64,000 nt of DNA from Saccharina japonica (lineage: Eukaryota; Sar; Phaeophyceae; Laminariales; Laminariaceae), in assembly GCA_008828725.1 (NCBI GenBank), contig MEHQ01003677.1:568877-632876 (forward strand). The letters run 5' to 3'. Positions within the stretch are counted from its first letter, which is position 1. The number at the start of each line of letters is the position of its first letter. Shown here piece by piece: positions 10,330 through 22,300 of the stretch. The notes beneath the pieces were generated by a model. It was not told the origin of the DNA, made no database searches, and saw nothing but the letters and a program-made list of their open reading frames with translations. The position numbers and the translations under genes were made by a program.

Positions 10330-13300
10330 CCTATGGCTTGAGCAGCAACTACAACTTCGAGCCCGGGTTCGGCAGCGGGTTCGACCCCATCCAAGCGGCC
10401 GTGGCCAAGGTCGACGTCGAAGACTCCCCCTACTCGGAGCTGGAGAGAGACCTCATCCACGCCATGGCAACGCGGTCCTCCGCCGAGAGCAAAGCCGCGA
10501 TAGACCCTGCGAAATTCATGTTCGGTGAGTTGAGAACATGTGGGTGGTGGTGTGTGCTGCGTTTGGGTGTCGCCGATGAGCTGAAGCTTTTACACTCTGT
10601 GTCTCGCCGGATAAGCATCAGTTAAGCGGGAAGTACGTAGGTACACAGTGTGAGAGAGGGAGTTACTTTACGTAGAATTCGTGCATACTGGTGGTAGGTA
10701 GTTTTGTTTTTGTGTGTTTTGATTTTCCCCCGTTGGTTTCTTGTGTGTCGGAGGAATGCTTTTGAGTGAGCAGTGTCGAAGTGTGACAGAATGCTATAAT
10801 AACGTACGGTAGCATGACGTTTCTAATACATCTCCATGCCATGTGTGCTTCCGCTCGCTTTGCCTGTTTTGCCGTCTACGTGTGCTTCCCATGGGTATTT
10901 GACGCCCACTATGCCCGTCGTGTTTTATCGCCGGGGCCTTTTAAGGCAACGCACCGGAGCTGAACGTCGACTATTCCGGTGAGCGTCGACAACCCCAGTG
11001 GATCTGCCATCCACACTTTGTGTATATTTGGGTAGAAGGGCGAGGACGAGGCAGACGCTACGTGACATTCACTGCCTACAGTTCTGTATTACCGTCGAAA
11101 GACTGCAGGCCTTTGCTAGGGATGCGATGCGGGGCGCATATCAGATGGCTGCGTATCCCTGCTTCAGGCTGAAGGTTGAAGGCGTTCGCTAGAAAACACT
11201 GAGAAAGTGGAACGAAAGATGATTGTATGTTCAACTATTCGCGCCAGACTGGGCCACGGCTGTGTGCGAAAGGTGGTGGGCAGCCCTGGTGTCCGGGCCT
11301 TCTCCTCATGAAGACTTTGGTTTCTGGACAGATATCGGAAGCTGGCGGAAGCACCTCTGCCGCGTGGACAGAATGGAGAGCGAAGCAGAATGCCTTTCCC
11401 GTGTCCTGGTTGGCTAAGTTTCCCTCCGTTGGTCGACGTTGCGCTGGTCGTGTTGTTGGCCGTGTAGTACAACAGTAGGCGTCGTTTTAACCCCATTGCC
11501 TTTTCCGTGTTTTCTCCAGCCATTACCAAGCATGCGCTCGAACTAATTGATGACAGGATATATATATATATATACATATTGTGATCGGTTCGATTATATT
11601 CGTGGGTCTATACCACGGCAAACCCTGTACCGCCCTTCGCGGCTCTCTTCGCGCAGATGCAATGGCCAAGCTGTACAAGAAGCACGCGGGCGATCTCGAC
11701 GTCGCGGCGGTGTACGCGGAGTCCCTGATGGTCCTGAAGCCGTGGGCGATGTGGACGAAAGACCCCGAGACCGGCGACATAACACCCGCGATCGAGGGCA
11801 CTCTTATCGCCAAGAGCGTCTTGGAGCAGGTGTGTTTTGTTTTGTTTTGTTTTTGCCGCTTCCTGAAGAGACGCACGTCATCACACGGAATATTTTTTAG
11901 ACGCGTTCTGCGGTAAGGGTATATAGCACGATTTGGTGAAATAGGTTATGGCTGAGGGTCCCGACTTCTCAATGGACGTGCTACCCCAACAGCTTGTGGC
12001 CGTACATAATCTCTCTTTGCAGGCTTAGGTCACGATATTACGTATTGTTAGATTATACTGTGCATTTTGTTTTTCCCTGAAGACAGGTTTCAGGGCAAGA
12101 CGTACGTAGAGCTCCTCAAGCGAGGAGCCATAAAAAAATGCATCTTGCACTCCTGCCGTAGTATGTATGTTGCGCCGGTACGTAGTCGAAAAATCGGTAT
12201 CATCACGGGGGCGTATTGGAAGATGGACGTTGAGATCGATATCTTGTGCCCGACAAACAAGACGGCCAGCGCAACAATACCAGTGGTGCCCGCGCCAACA
12301 CAGCCTTCAGTCCAACTCCAACAGTATACAACACAGGTTTCCTGGGACCCCCCCCCCCCCCTCGCACGCTGCAAAACGAGTAATTTTTCACCGCACACAC
12401 ACATCGGGTCCAAATGCATTGGGCACCAAGCTCCTCAGTTGAGTTAGCGGCGTCAGTCAGACCGCCCTGTGCTCATAAGTGCAACGCCCACCCACCCACC
12501 CACCCACCCGCACCACGGCGCCACGACACCCGTTCCCATTGTTTCGTTCTTGCTGTCCTTGCATGCAGGCCATGGAGGCCCCTGGAGGGATGGATCATCC
12601 AGGCGTCCTCCACCTTTATTGCCATCTCATGGAGCTCTCCCACGACCCCATCGCGGCAATGCCTGCGGCCGACGCCTTGAGGACTCTGTATCCCTCTGCG
12701 GGCCACCTGAGCCACATGGCTTCTCATATCGACATCTGGGCTGGGCAGTACAAGGCAAGGATCCCGTCTCGCTGTCGGCGTACAGTAATTATGATCGACG
12801 TTTCCAAACTTTCTATCTATCAATACGTAGGCGTCGTACGACGAAATTATGCTCAGCGTCGGAGTTGGACATATGGGCCTGACAGTAGTACACGACAAGG
12901 ATCCTGATCACATATATACAGGTTAGTTTACCGTAGTCCTGATTGAGTGTTACTCCCGGTAGGCGTGTATCAGGTTGCTGTGATGGTTTGGCCGGGCCCT
13001 ACATATGGAGCGAATGTCGCTTTGGGGCATCTAGGCATCAGGACATCAGGACGTCGGGGTCATCGTGCGATACCTCTCTTTGCTTGATTGCGCTTTTTAG
13101 AGCTGCCTTTGCATGTTCTAGGAAACAAACGAAGAAACAAACTTCGATTTCAACGACCTTGCAGGCCCAGCTGCCCGAAGGCTCTTTCGTGGGTGTCCGT
13201 ATTTCGTTTAACCCCCCGGGTGGGTCACAATATATTTTCGTAAGTTGTTCACCCTCTCGAGCTGCTTTTCTTGCTCATGCTAGTACTGCCGTTTGGATCT

Positions 13301-16300
13301 TCCGTCTATACAGGAAGCGATGGATATCAACTTGACGTCTATCGAGACGGATAATGCTATTGTCGAGTTCACCGGGTGAGTGCCAGTGGTCAGCCGGATA
13401 TTGGCGTCTGGGGGAACATCCTGCACGATGCTTTCACGGGTTTACTAGTGGTGTATAGGCGTGTGGCTGTTCTTATTCGAACCGGAACATGTAACCGGCA
13501 TCGAGACGTGGGGAAAGTTATCGAGTCCTGTTACGGAAGGTCTTGCTGCTTGCCCTCTCATCCACGGCATGTTCTTCGTTTCGTCGTTGCTGCCGTTTAT
13601 AAATCTGACCGTACCATGCAATGCGGGTAATAGTTTGTAGAAGGAAGTATTATACCTGGAGTCATCCCACGGTAGGCGCGCAGCTGAATGTCCCGAGCTC
13701 CTCACATGAGGGGCTCAATATCTCACCCGAAACATGACTTCGGAAGCGTTCGTTCGCGCAACCCAACCCAACCTTATGATGTGGTAGTCCAAAAAAACTA
13801 GTATCCGGTGGTTACTCACGCGAGAGGCACAACCGGTCAGAAAATATTGACCCTAAAAGTGGTACCCCTACATTGAGATTGCTCCCTGCGGCATGTGCTG
13901 CGCTCGTGTGGTCGCTGCCGAATCTCGCTCTAGTTAACGAACGCGATGCGGATCCTGATACAATGGAAACCAGCCCTTGACCTGCGGTGTGTAATATGCT
14001 GTCTGTTGCTGTTGTTGCCGTTCATCTCCCGGGTTTATCCGTGCGATTTTTCGATTCCGGGTGATGGCAGGGTGGAAAGCAACTTTTACAAGGCCTACCG
14101 CATTCACAACGTCCACATGGCTGCATGGGCGGTGAGCTGATACCGACTTGTCTCACTCGCGCGGCAGATAATGACCCAACCCCCACGGCGCGATCTAGTT
14201 CTTTCAGAAGGTAGATCGAGTTCCTGGTCTGTATAATCTAGCTCAGATGGCCGGGTGGGGACCGTATGGTCAGAGTGGTCTTGCGCACACGTTCCCTTGT
14301 GCTTGGGATATGTGCTATACGTATACAGTACCTTGCACGCCACCTCAAAACGGCAGTCTATCATCTAGATGGTCTACAGCAGGCATGCGCTCTCTGTACA
14401 CAGACCCTGCTCAACATATCAAAACGGCATGCTATGGCCTGGATTTTCTACAGCACTAGTAGATTGTGATCTATAGGTCTCTGATATGTGGAAGTTGCTC
14501 GCAAAACAATGTACGTCAGTGGTGAGAAGTTGAACCTTAGCGTCTCCTTGCGAAGAGTAACTGCATGGTGCGGCCGCACGAATCGTGTCCTTGTTAATTT
14601 TTTGGGGAAGGGTGCGTGTAGACATTCAGGTCGATGGCTCCCTTCAACGCTACCGCATGGCCAGCAGAACGAGTTTCCAAGCACTACTGCAGAATACGGT
14701 GTGACATTAACGTGCCTGGATCCCCAAACGAAAACGCACAACTACCGGTATCATACAGCAGCGCACATCATTCCGATGAGAAAGTATAGAGCTACCAGCC
14801 CGTGCTCTTCAATATTTGCCCGCGATGGAATACGAACGTGGTGGCAGGCGCTAAAGTGAACATCATTCCGATGGCTAAATCTAGAGACGCTTTAACGGTA
14901 GAAGTGCACCATGTTTTTAGTTTCTGAGGGCGATCGTTCGAGGAGCTCTATACTATTATATCAGCAAATCACCCAAAAAACTGGTTTTGGTAGAGAATAA
15001 AGGTGCGCTATCCGATGCACAATATCATGGCCGGAGTATAGAAAATGAAAAAAAATGCAACACTAGAATGAAACCCCGACGATTTTGGGTTAAGGAGCCC
15101 TTAGTAGGTAATTCAGAAAACTTTTCGGCCGAAAAGTGTCACTGGGACCTCTATCGCAGCACGCGTCTAACCGGTCGCCCCCCTCGATGGTAAACAAACG
15201 TGTTGGCAGGCCCTCTTCACCGGACGCGCAGGAGACGCCATGAGGATGGCTCGCGTCACGGAAGCGATGCTGCCGCCGGGAGACGAGAACAGGTGAGCGG
15301 CACCCACTGAACGATATCGCCATATCTTCGTCCTCCACTGGGTAGGTCTGGCCCTATCTTCGCACATCTACCGGGTAGATCTGGCCACATCTTGGGCACC
15401 CATCGGGTGGATGTGGCCATACCTTTGGGACACACGTGGTAGATCTGACCATATATGTCACGTTATTAGCATGCTAACCAGGACGCTGACCCTTGACGGA
15501 AACAGGCGCGCGGGTGTGTTGCCCGCTGTCTCAACGAAGCAATGACCCGGCTGGTAGTATTTAGAGCAAACAGTGCTCCGGTTTAAGTGAGGTTTTCTGT
15601 GGCGGAAAAAACAATTGCGCCCGTCCGCCCGCATAAAATACATAAGTTATACCTCACAGGGGGGCATAGTAAGCAGAAGCCACGATGTATTTATCCCCTA
15701 TGTTGACAAACACTATTTAGTTATGATTGCTATACAACCGTGGTTTCTGCACCAGCAAAAAGCGCTTATCACTGGCGCTGCAATACGTATACATACGCAT
15801 ATGTGCCATTCGTTGGGATGTATTAATGATAAACTAAGAAACACGCCAGCTGCGAAATTTCCTGACCGGTCGATATTCAGCTTTGCTAGCTGCGTGGTGT
15901 TATTCCATTTTAGTGTTATAATAGGTACGTTTCCTCGCGATTGACTACTGGCCGGTGACCCCCCTGGATGCCACCAGGGTCGACGGGACGATATTACTTG
16001 TACAACGATTTCCGATTGATTTCGTCCCATATCATTGTATTGTGACCTAGCATCGAAATGCACGACAGGCAAGTCGTCGTGTCTTTTGTATCCCCGCTGG
16101 CTTGACGAATGCGGGCTCGGCCTCGACCTCTTTTTTTTTTTTTTTGTTCACACAGCGGTGTCCAACACATGCTCGGCGGCAACATCCCCATGGGCAAGCT
16201 CTTCCTGGAGCCTTATTCCATGACCAAGTGGCATGTCATGATCAGGTGAGAGACGGTGGCGCACGCTTATCCCTTTTTTGGTCTTCGGGGCGAAACACAC

Positions 16301-19300
16301 GACGGAACAGAGACATATTATCGGGAATCGGGAACCGATATGATGATAATCTGCAGTTTGTTGTTGTAGAGAGAACTTATCGTTATGGTCCATATTCTTT
16401 GGCTGAGTACGAAGTACGTATCTGACTTTGACAGCAGCAGCTGGCATTATTTTTATTGGTCGCGCTTGTGAAAATACCAACTGGATACCGCTCGCAACGG
16501 TGCTGGCAAACTGGTAAAACATGCGAACAAATAGGGCTGTTGTTTACAGCTGGACAGCGGTCGCTCGATGGACCAGGTATTTCGTGATATCTCGAGTTCA
16601 TCGCTATCCTAGACGGCGGAACGGGGAATTGGCGAGAGCAAAAAGCAACATCGGACGGAACAAAGTGGTGCTTTAGGGAACACGCCAAGAACATGTCCGC
16701 TATTAGGCGTTCTTTCTCTCATCGAAATTGGATACCTTGAGAGAACGTACAGCAATGGTGATGTTAATAGTAGTGCACGCAACGCGAGCGTGAATAATCC
16801 TATGGGCTACGAGGCACTGAACCCAGTAGGAAATGTTTACGACGAAAATTGGCCTATAAAAATCTCGGGTACAGCTCCTTGGTTTCAGCCTGAAAAGTAC
16901 CCCCCCCCCTCCCTCGCTGGAGTGCTCCGCCTCGGAAGGGATGCATGCGTGGTCAATGTTTATGGCAAGCAACACATGAGTACCCCCCCCTACATAGTAC
17001 AGTGGGTTATCATCGGTTTGGATGAACATAACTTAGCTCAGGGCCAACATCCCCGAATCATATCTGGGTGAGATAACCCCCCGGGCGACAACACAAATAC
17101 ATCGCTAATGTAGAGAGAGAGAGAGAGATGGAGAGAAGCTCTGCACCGATTTTTTTTCTCCTCGTTGTGCCTCTGACGAAGGTAAAACTCTGGGATTACC
17201 CCGGATACATCTATATACTCGAAGATGATAAAGTAATAAAAAAAAAACAGGTCAGGTCAGGTACACGTACCCCGGCCACCTTAAGAATATACCAGGTATG
17301 CCCTCCTACGGTAGAGTAAACACCCTTGCAAACACGCCTAGCGGGGTTTCACAAACGGGCACACCCTTCTTATCGGTGTTGATACTCTCTATTTCTCTTC
17401 GACGACGTGCACCGCTGACTGAAGGTTCGGGATGTGGGACGAGATCATCGCCGAACCACAGTACGAGGACTACGACCTGTACGCGACAGGGGTCGCCACG
17501 GGTTTCTACGCCCGTGGTATAGCCTACGCCTCCATGGGGATGGTGGCCGAGGCGGAGGAAGAGCAGGTAAGGGGGACGGGGGCGAACGAAAGTCTTGGGA
17601 AACGCGGCTGGAGTTTGTTTTTGTTTCGTTAGGCTGCCGCCGCGTGTGGTGGTGCTATTGCAGCTCCTCCATTAGTTCAACGGCGGGTTTGAGTGCCTAG
17701 ATCCCACCGTGCCCCTTGCGTCGAGGAGGATGACGATATCTCAACTTTTTCAGTCTTCTGCATGCCACGGATACTTGGTTGTTGGTTGCGTGCCACTACC
17801 GACTGGCCTACAGCGTCACTCTATATCTGCGTATGTACAGGGAAGGTGGTTTGTATGACTGCATGCGAAAAATAGCCACGCCGCCTGCTTTTCTGTTCTT
17901 CTGGAAGGGTGCATGTCTTTTGTTTTTTTTCCTCGCTCGCAGTGTAGTCACTTGAGGCTTTCCCTCGGGCTTTCTTAGATGGGAATGGCGTTCCTTGCCG
18001 GCTGTGGAGCGAATCGTTGACAACATTGCGAACTTCTGTCAGAGTCAATAGTAGAGCCAGTTCACGCTAGGAGGCTTCTGCCAGTCAACTTTAACCCAGT
18101 GTGCGGTAGGGTAGGGGGGGGGGGCACTGCTGTAGCAACTAGACAATACATAGCATCGGGCGCATGAGGCACTCTCGCGTATCGGTATAACAGTGTGGCG
18201 AATATGGGGGGACTGCAAGACACAACTACGGAGGGTAGTCATTTGTATAACTCGGGCATAACTCGTTCAGGTTTGCTGGATCAGACCCATATGGATAGCT
18301 TACATATTAAGGTTATCGACGAGACAGTGCCCTCACAGCACGTTTCACCTGGCATCATTTGTTTTACCCGTTCGGTGACATTTCGAGCAAAAACCAACAG
18401 AAACTGCACCCTCCCCGACTACGCCCCCCCCCTCTACTCTACCATGACGGTAGAGCAAACAAGCCAGAGCCAGAATGGACTAGACAGTGCATACAAAAGG
18501 GAGAAAGCTCCGTTCTTGACTTTATAGTGGTAGAAAACGGAAGTAGTAAGGAAACTGAAGTACATGTATGCGCAGCGGACGTAGGAACTACGGATCACTG
18601 CCTAATATGGACAGACAGCCAGCAGACGAGAGTTATCAAAAATAGGCGCGGTAGGAAATTGTACAGATGGCGAATAGATAAACTAGAAGTAAAGGAAAAA
18701 CGGGAAGAGTTCCAAGAAGAGATGACTAAAAATGCAGAGCATTTTTCCGAAGATATTTGGCCTGAGGGGGGGGGGGTTCCAAGAAAACGAGGCATGGGAC
18801 GGTAGAGTAGAGGGGGGGGGCGTAGTCGGGGAGGGTGCAGTTTCTGTTGGTTTTTGCTCGAAATGTCACCGAACGGGTAAAACAAATGATGCCAGGTGAA
18901 ACGTGCTGTGAGGGCACTGTCTCGTCGATAACCTTAATATGTAAGCTATCCATATGGGTCTGATCCAGCAAACCTGAACGAGTTATGCCCGAGTTATACA
19001 AATGACTACCCTCCGTAGTTGTGTCTTGCAGTCCCCCCATATTCGCCACACTGTTATACCGATACGCGAGAGTGCCTCATGCGCCCGATGCTATGTATTG
19101 TCTAGTTGCTACAGCAGTGCCCCCCCCCCCTACCCTACCGCACACTGGGTTAAAGTTGACTGGCAGAAGCCTCCTAGCGTGAACTGGCTCTACTATTGAC
19201 TCTGACAGAAGTTCGCAATGTTGTCAACGATTCGCTCCACAGCCGGCAAGGAACGCCATTCCCATCTAAGAAAGCCCGAGGGAAAGCCTCAAGTGACTAC

Positions 19301-22300
19301 ACTGCGAGCGAGGAAAAAAAACAAAAGACATGCACCCTTCCAGAAGAACAGAAAAGCAGGCGGCGTGGCTATTTTTCGCATGCAGTCATACAAACCACCT
19401 TCCCTGTACATACGCAGATATAGAGTGACGCTGTAGGCCAGTCGGTAGTGGCACGCAACCAACAACCAAGTATCCGTGGCATGCAGAAGACTGAAAAAGT
19501 TGAGATATCGTCATCCTCCTCGACGCAAGGGGCACGGTGGGATCTAGGCACTCAAACCCGCCGTTGAACTAATGGAGGAGCTGCAATAGCACCACCACAC
19601 GCGGCGGCAGCCTAACGAAACAAAAACAAACTCCAGCCGCGTTTCCCAAGACTTTCGTTCGCCCCCGTCCCCCTTACCTGCTCTTCCTCCGCCTCGGCCA
19701 CCATCCCCATGGAGGCGTAGGCTATACCACGGGCGTAGAAACCCGTGGCGACCCCTGTCGCGTACAGGTCGTAGTCCTCGTACTGTGGTTCGGCGATGAT
19801 CTCGTCCCACATCCCGAACCTTCAGTCAGCGGTGCACGTCGTCGAAGAGAAATAGAGAGTATCAACACCGATAAGAAGGGTGTGCCCGTTTGTGAAACCC
19901 CGCTAGGCGTGTTTGCAAGGGTGTTTACTCTACCGTAGGAGGGCATACCTGGTATATTCTTAAGGTGGCCGGGGTACGTGTACCTGACCTGACCTGTTTT
20001 TTTTTTATTACTTTATCATCTTCGAGTATATAGATGTATCCGGGGTAATCCCAGAGTTTTACCTTCGTCAGAGGCACAACGAGGAGAAAAGAAATCGGTG
20101 CAGAGCTTCTCTCCATCTCTCTCTCTCTCTCTACATTAGCGATGTATTTGTGTTGTCGCCCGGGGGGTTATCTCACCCAGATATGATTCGGGGATGTTGG
20201 CCCTGAGCTAAGTTATGTTCATCCAAACCGATGATAACCCACTGTACTATGTAGGGGGGGGTACTCATGTGTTGCTTGCCATAAACATTGACCACGCATG
20301 CATCCCTTCCGAGGCGGAGCACTCCAGCGAGGGAGGGGGGGGGGTACTTTTCAGGCTGAAACCAAGGAGCTGTACCCGAGATTTTTATAGGCCAATTTTC
20401 GTCGTAAACATTTCCTACTGGGTTCAGTGCCTCGTAGCCCATAGGATTATTCACGCTCGCGTTGCGTGCACTACTATTAACATCACCATTGCTGTACGTT
20501 CTCTCAAGGTATCCAATTTCGATGAGAGAAAGAACGCCTAATAGCGGACATGTTCTTGGCGTGTNCCNCTAAAGCACCACTTTGTTCCGTCCGATGTTGC
20601 TTTTTGCTCTCGCCAATTCCCCGTTCCGCCGTCTAGGATAGCGATGAACTCGAGAAATCACGAAATACCTGGTCCATCGAGCGACCGCTGTCCAGCTGTA
20701 AACAACAGCCCTATTTGTTCGCATGTTTTACCAGTTTGCCAGCACCGTTGCGAGCGGTATCCAGTTGGTATTTTCACAAGCGCGACCAATAAAAATAATG
20801 CCAGCTGCTGCTGTCAAAGTCAGATACGTACTTCGTACTCAGCCAAAGAATATGGACCATAACGATAAGTTCTCTCTACAACAACAAACTGCAGATTATC
20901 ATCATATCGGTTCCCGATTCCCGATAATATGTCTCTGTTCCGTCGTGTGTTTCGCCCCGAAGACCAAAAAAGGGATAAGCGTGCGCCACCGTCTCTCACC
21001 TGATCATGACATGCCACTTGGTCATGGAATAAGGCTCCAGGAAGAGCTTGCCCATGGGGATGTTGCCGCCGAGCATGTGTTGGACACCGCTGTGTGAACA
21101 AAAAAAAAAAAAAAAGAGGTCGAGGCCGAGCCCGCATTCGTCAAGCCAGCGGGGATACAAAAGACACGACGACTTGCCTGTCGTGCATTTCGATGCTAGG
21201 TCACAATACAATGATATGGGACGAAATCAATCGGAAATCGTTGTACAAGTAATATCGTCCCGTCGACCCTGGTGGCATCCAGGGGGGTCACCGGCCAGTA
21301 GTCAATCGCGAGGAAACGTACCTATTATAACACTAAAATGGAATAACACCACGCAGCTAGCAAAGCTGAATATCGACCGGTCNGGAGATTTCGCAGCTGG
21401 CGTGTTTCTTAGTTTATCATTAATACATCCCAACGAATGGCACATATGCGTATGTATACGTATTGCAGCGCCAGTGATAAGCGCTTTTTGCTGGTGCAGA
21501 AACCACGGTTGTATAGCAATCATATGGTGGTGTGTGTGCTGTGTGCGATGATGGTCTTCCTCTTCTCGTCCGATCATCACCGTTGTTGCTCTACTGCCGA
21601 GAAATGTGGTCTTCACTTTCAACCCTTGACAGCCTTGAGATGCCGTGACTGTCACCAAACAACTAGTTTTTAGTGTGGAACATTCCACCCTACACCCTTG
21701 ACAGCGCATGTTTTGCCTTGCTTGACATGTCTCCCGACATAAAAAAAAAAGCAGCAGCAGCAGCAGCAGCAGTGTTCTGGAATATATGGCAAGCGCTGGT
21801 CTGGTGTACGGATGTATCATAAAAAAAAAAAAACATGCTGCTGCTGCTGAACGAGTGCGAACCAGGAACCACCACCAAACCACGGGACGAAGCCACCACC
21901 AACCACCACCAGCCACTACGAGCAACAACAACTTCTGGTGCTCCTGCGGCTCGTGGGGCAGGGGTGGTGGCGGTGGTGGTGGATGGTTTCGTCCGTTGCT
22001 TTGGTTGTTTGCTGGTTGATGGTGGTGTGTGTGCTGGTTGCTTTTTTAGTTGTGTGCGATGATGGTCTTCCTCTTCTCGTCCGATCATCACCGTTGTTGC
22101 TCTACTGCCGAGAAATGTGGTCTTCACTTTCAACCCTTGACAGCCTTGAGATGCCGTGACTGTCACCAAACAACTAGTTTTTAGTGTGGAACATTCCACC
22201 CTACACCCTTGACAGCGCATGTTTTGCCTTGCTTGACATGTCTCCTCATCGTTGCTATATACTACTGCTAGTTTGCTCTACTGCCGAGAAATCCCAGTGA

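Larger units (their letters stand above)
18801..21524 (-). repeat. Right arm of 2.7 kb inverted repeat
   Basis: Reverse complement of 15722-18443, about 99.9% identical where compared by eye. It holds three of the ambiguous N bases (20565, 20568, 21383), which suggests weaker read support than the left arm. The inner edge starts at GGTAGAG, a heptamer also present just beyond the inner edge of the left arm. Confidence 0.95.
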
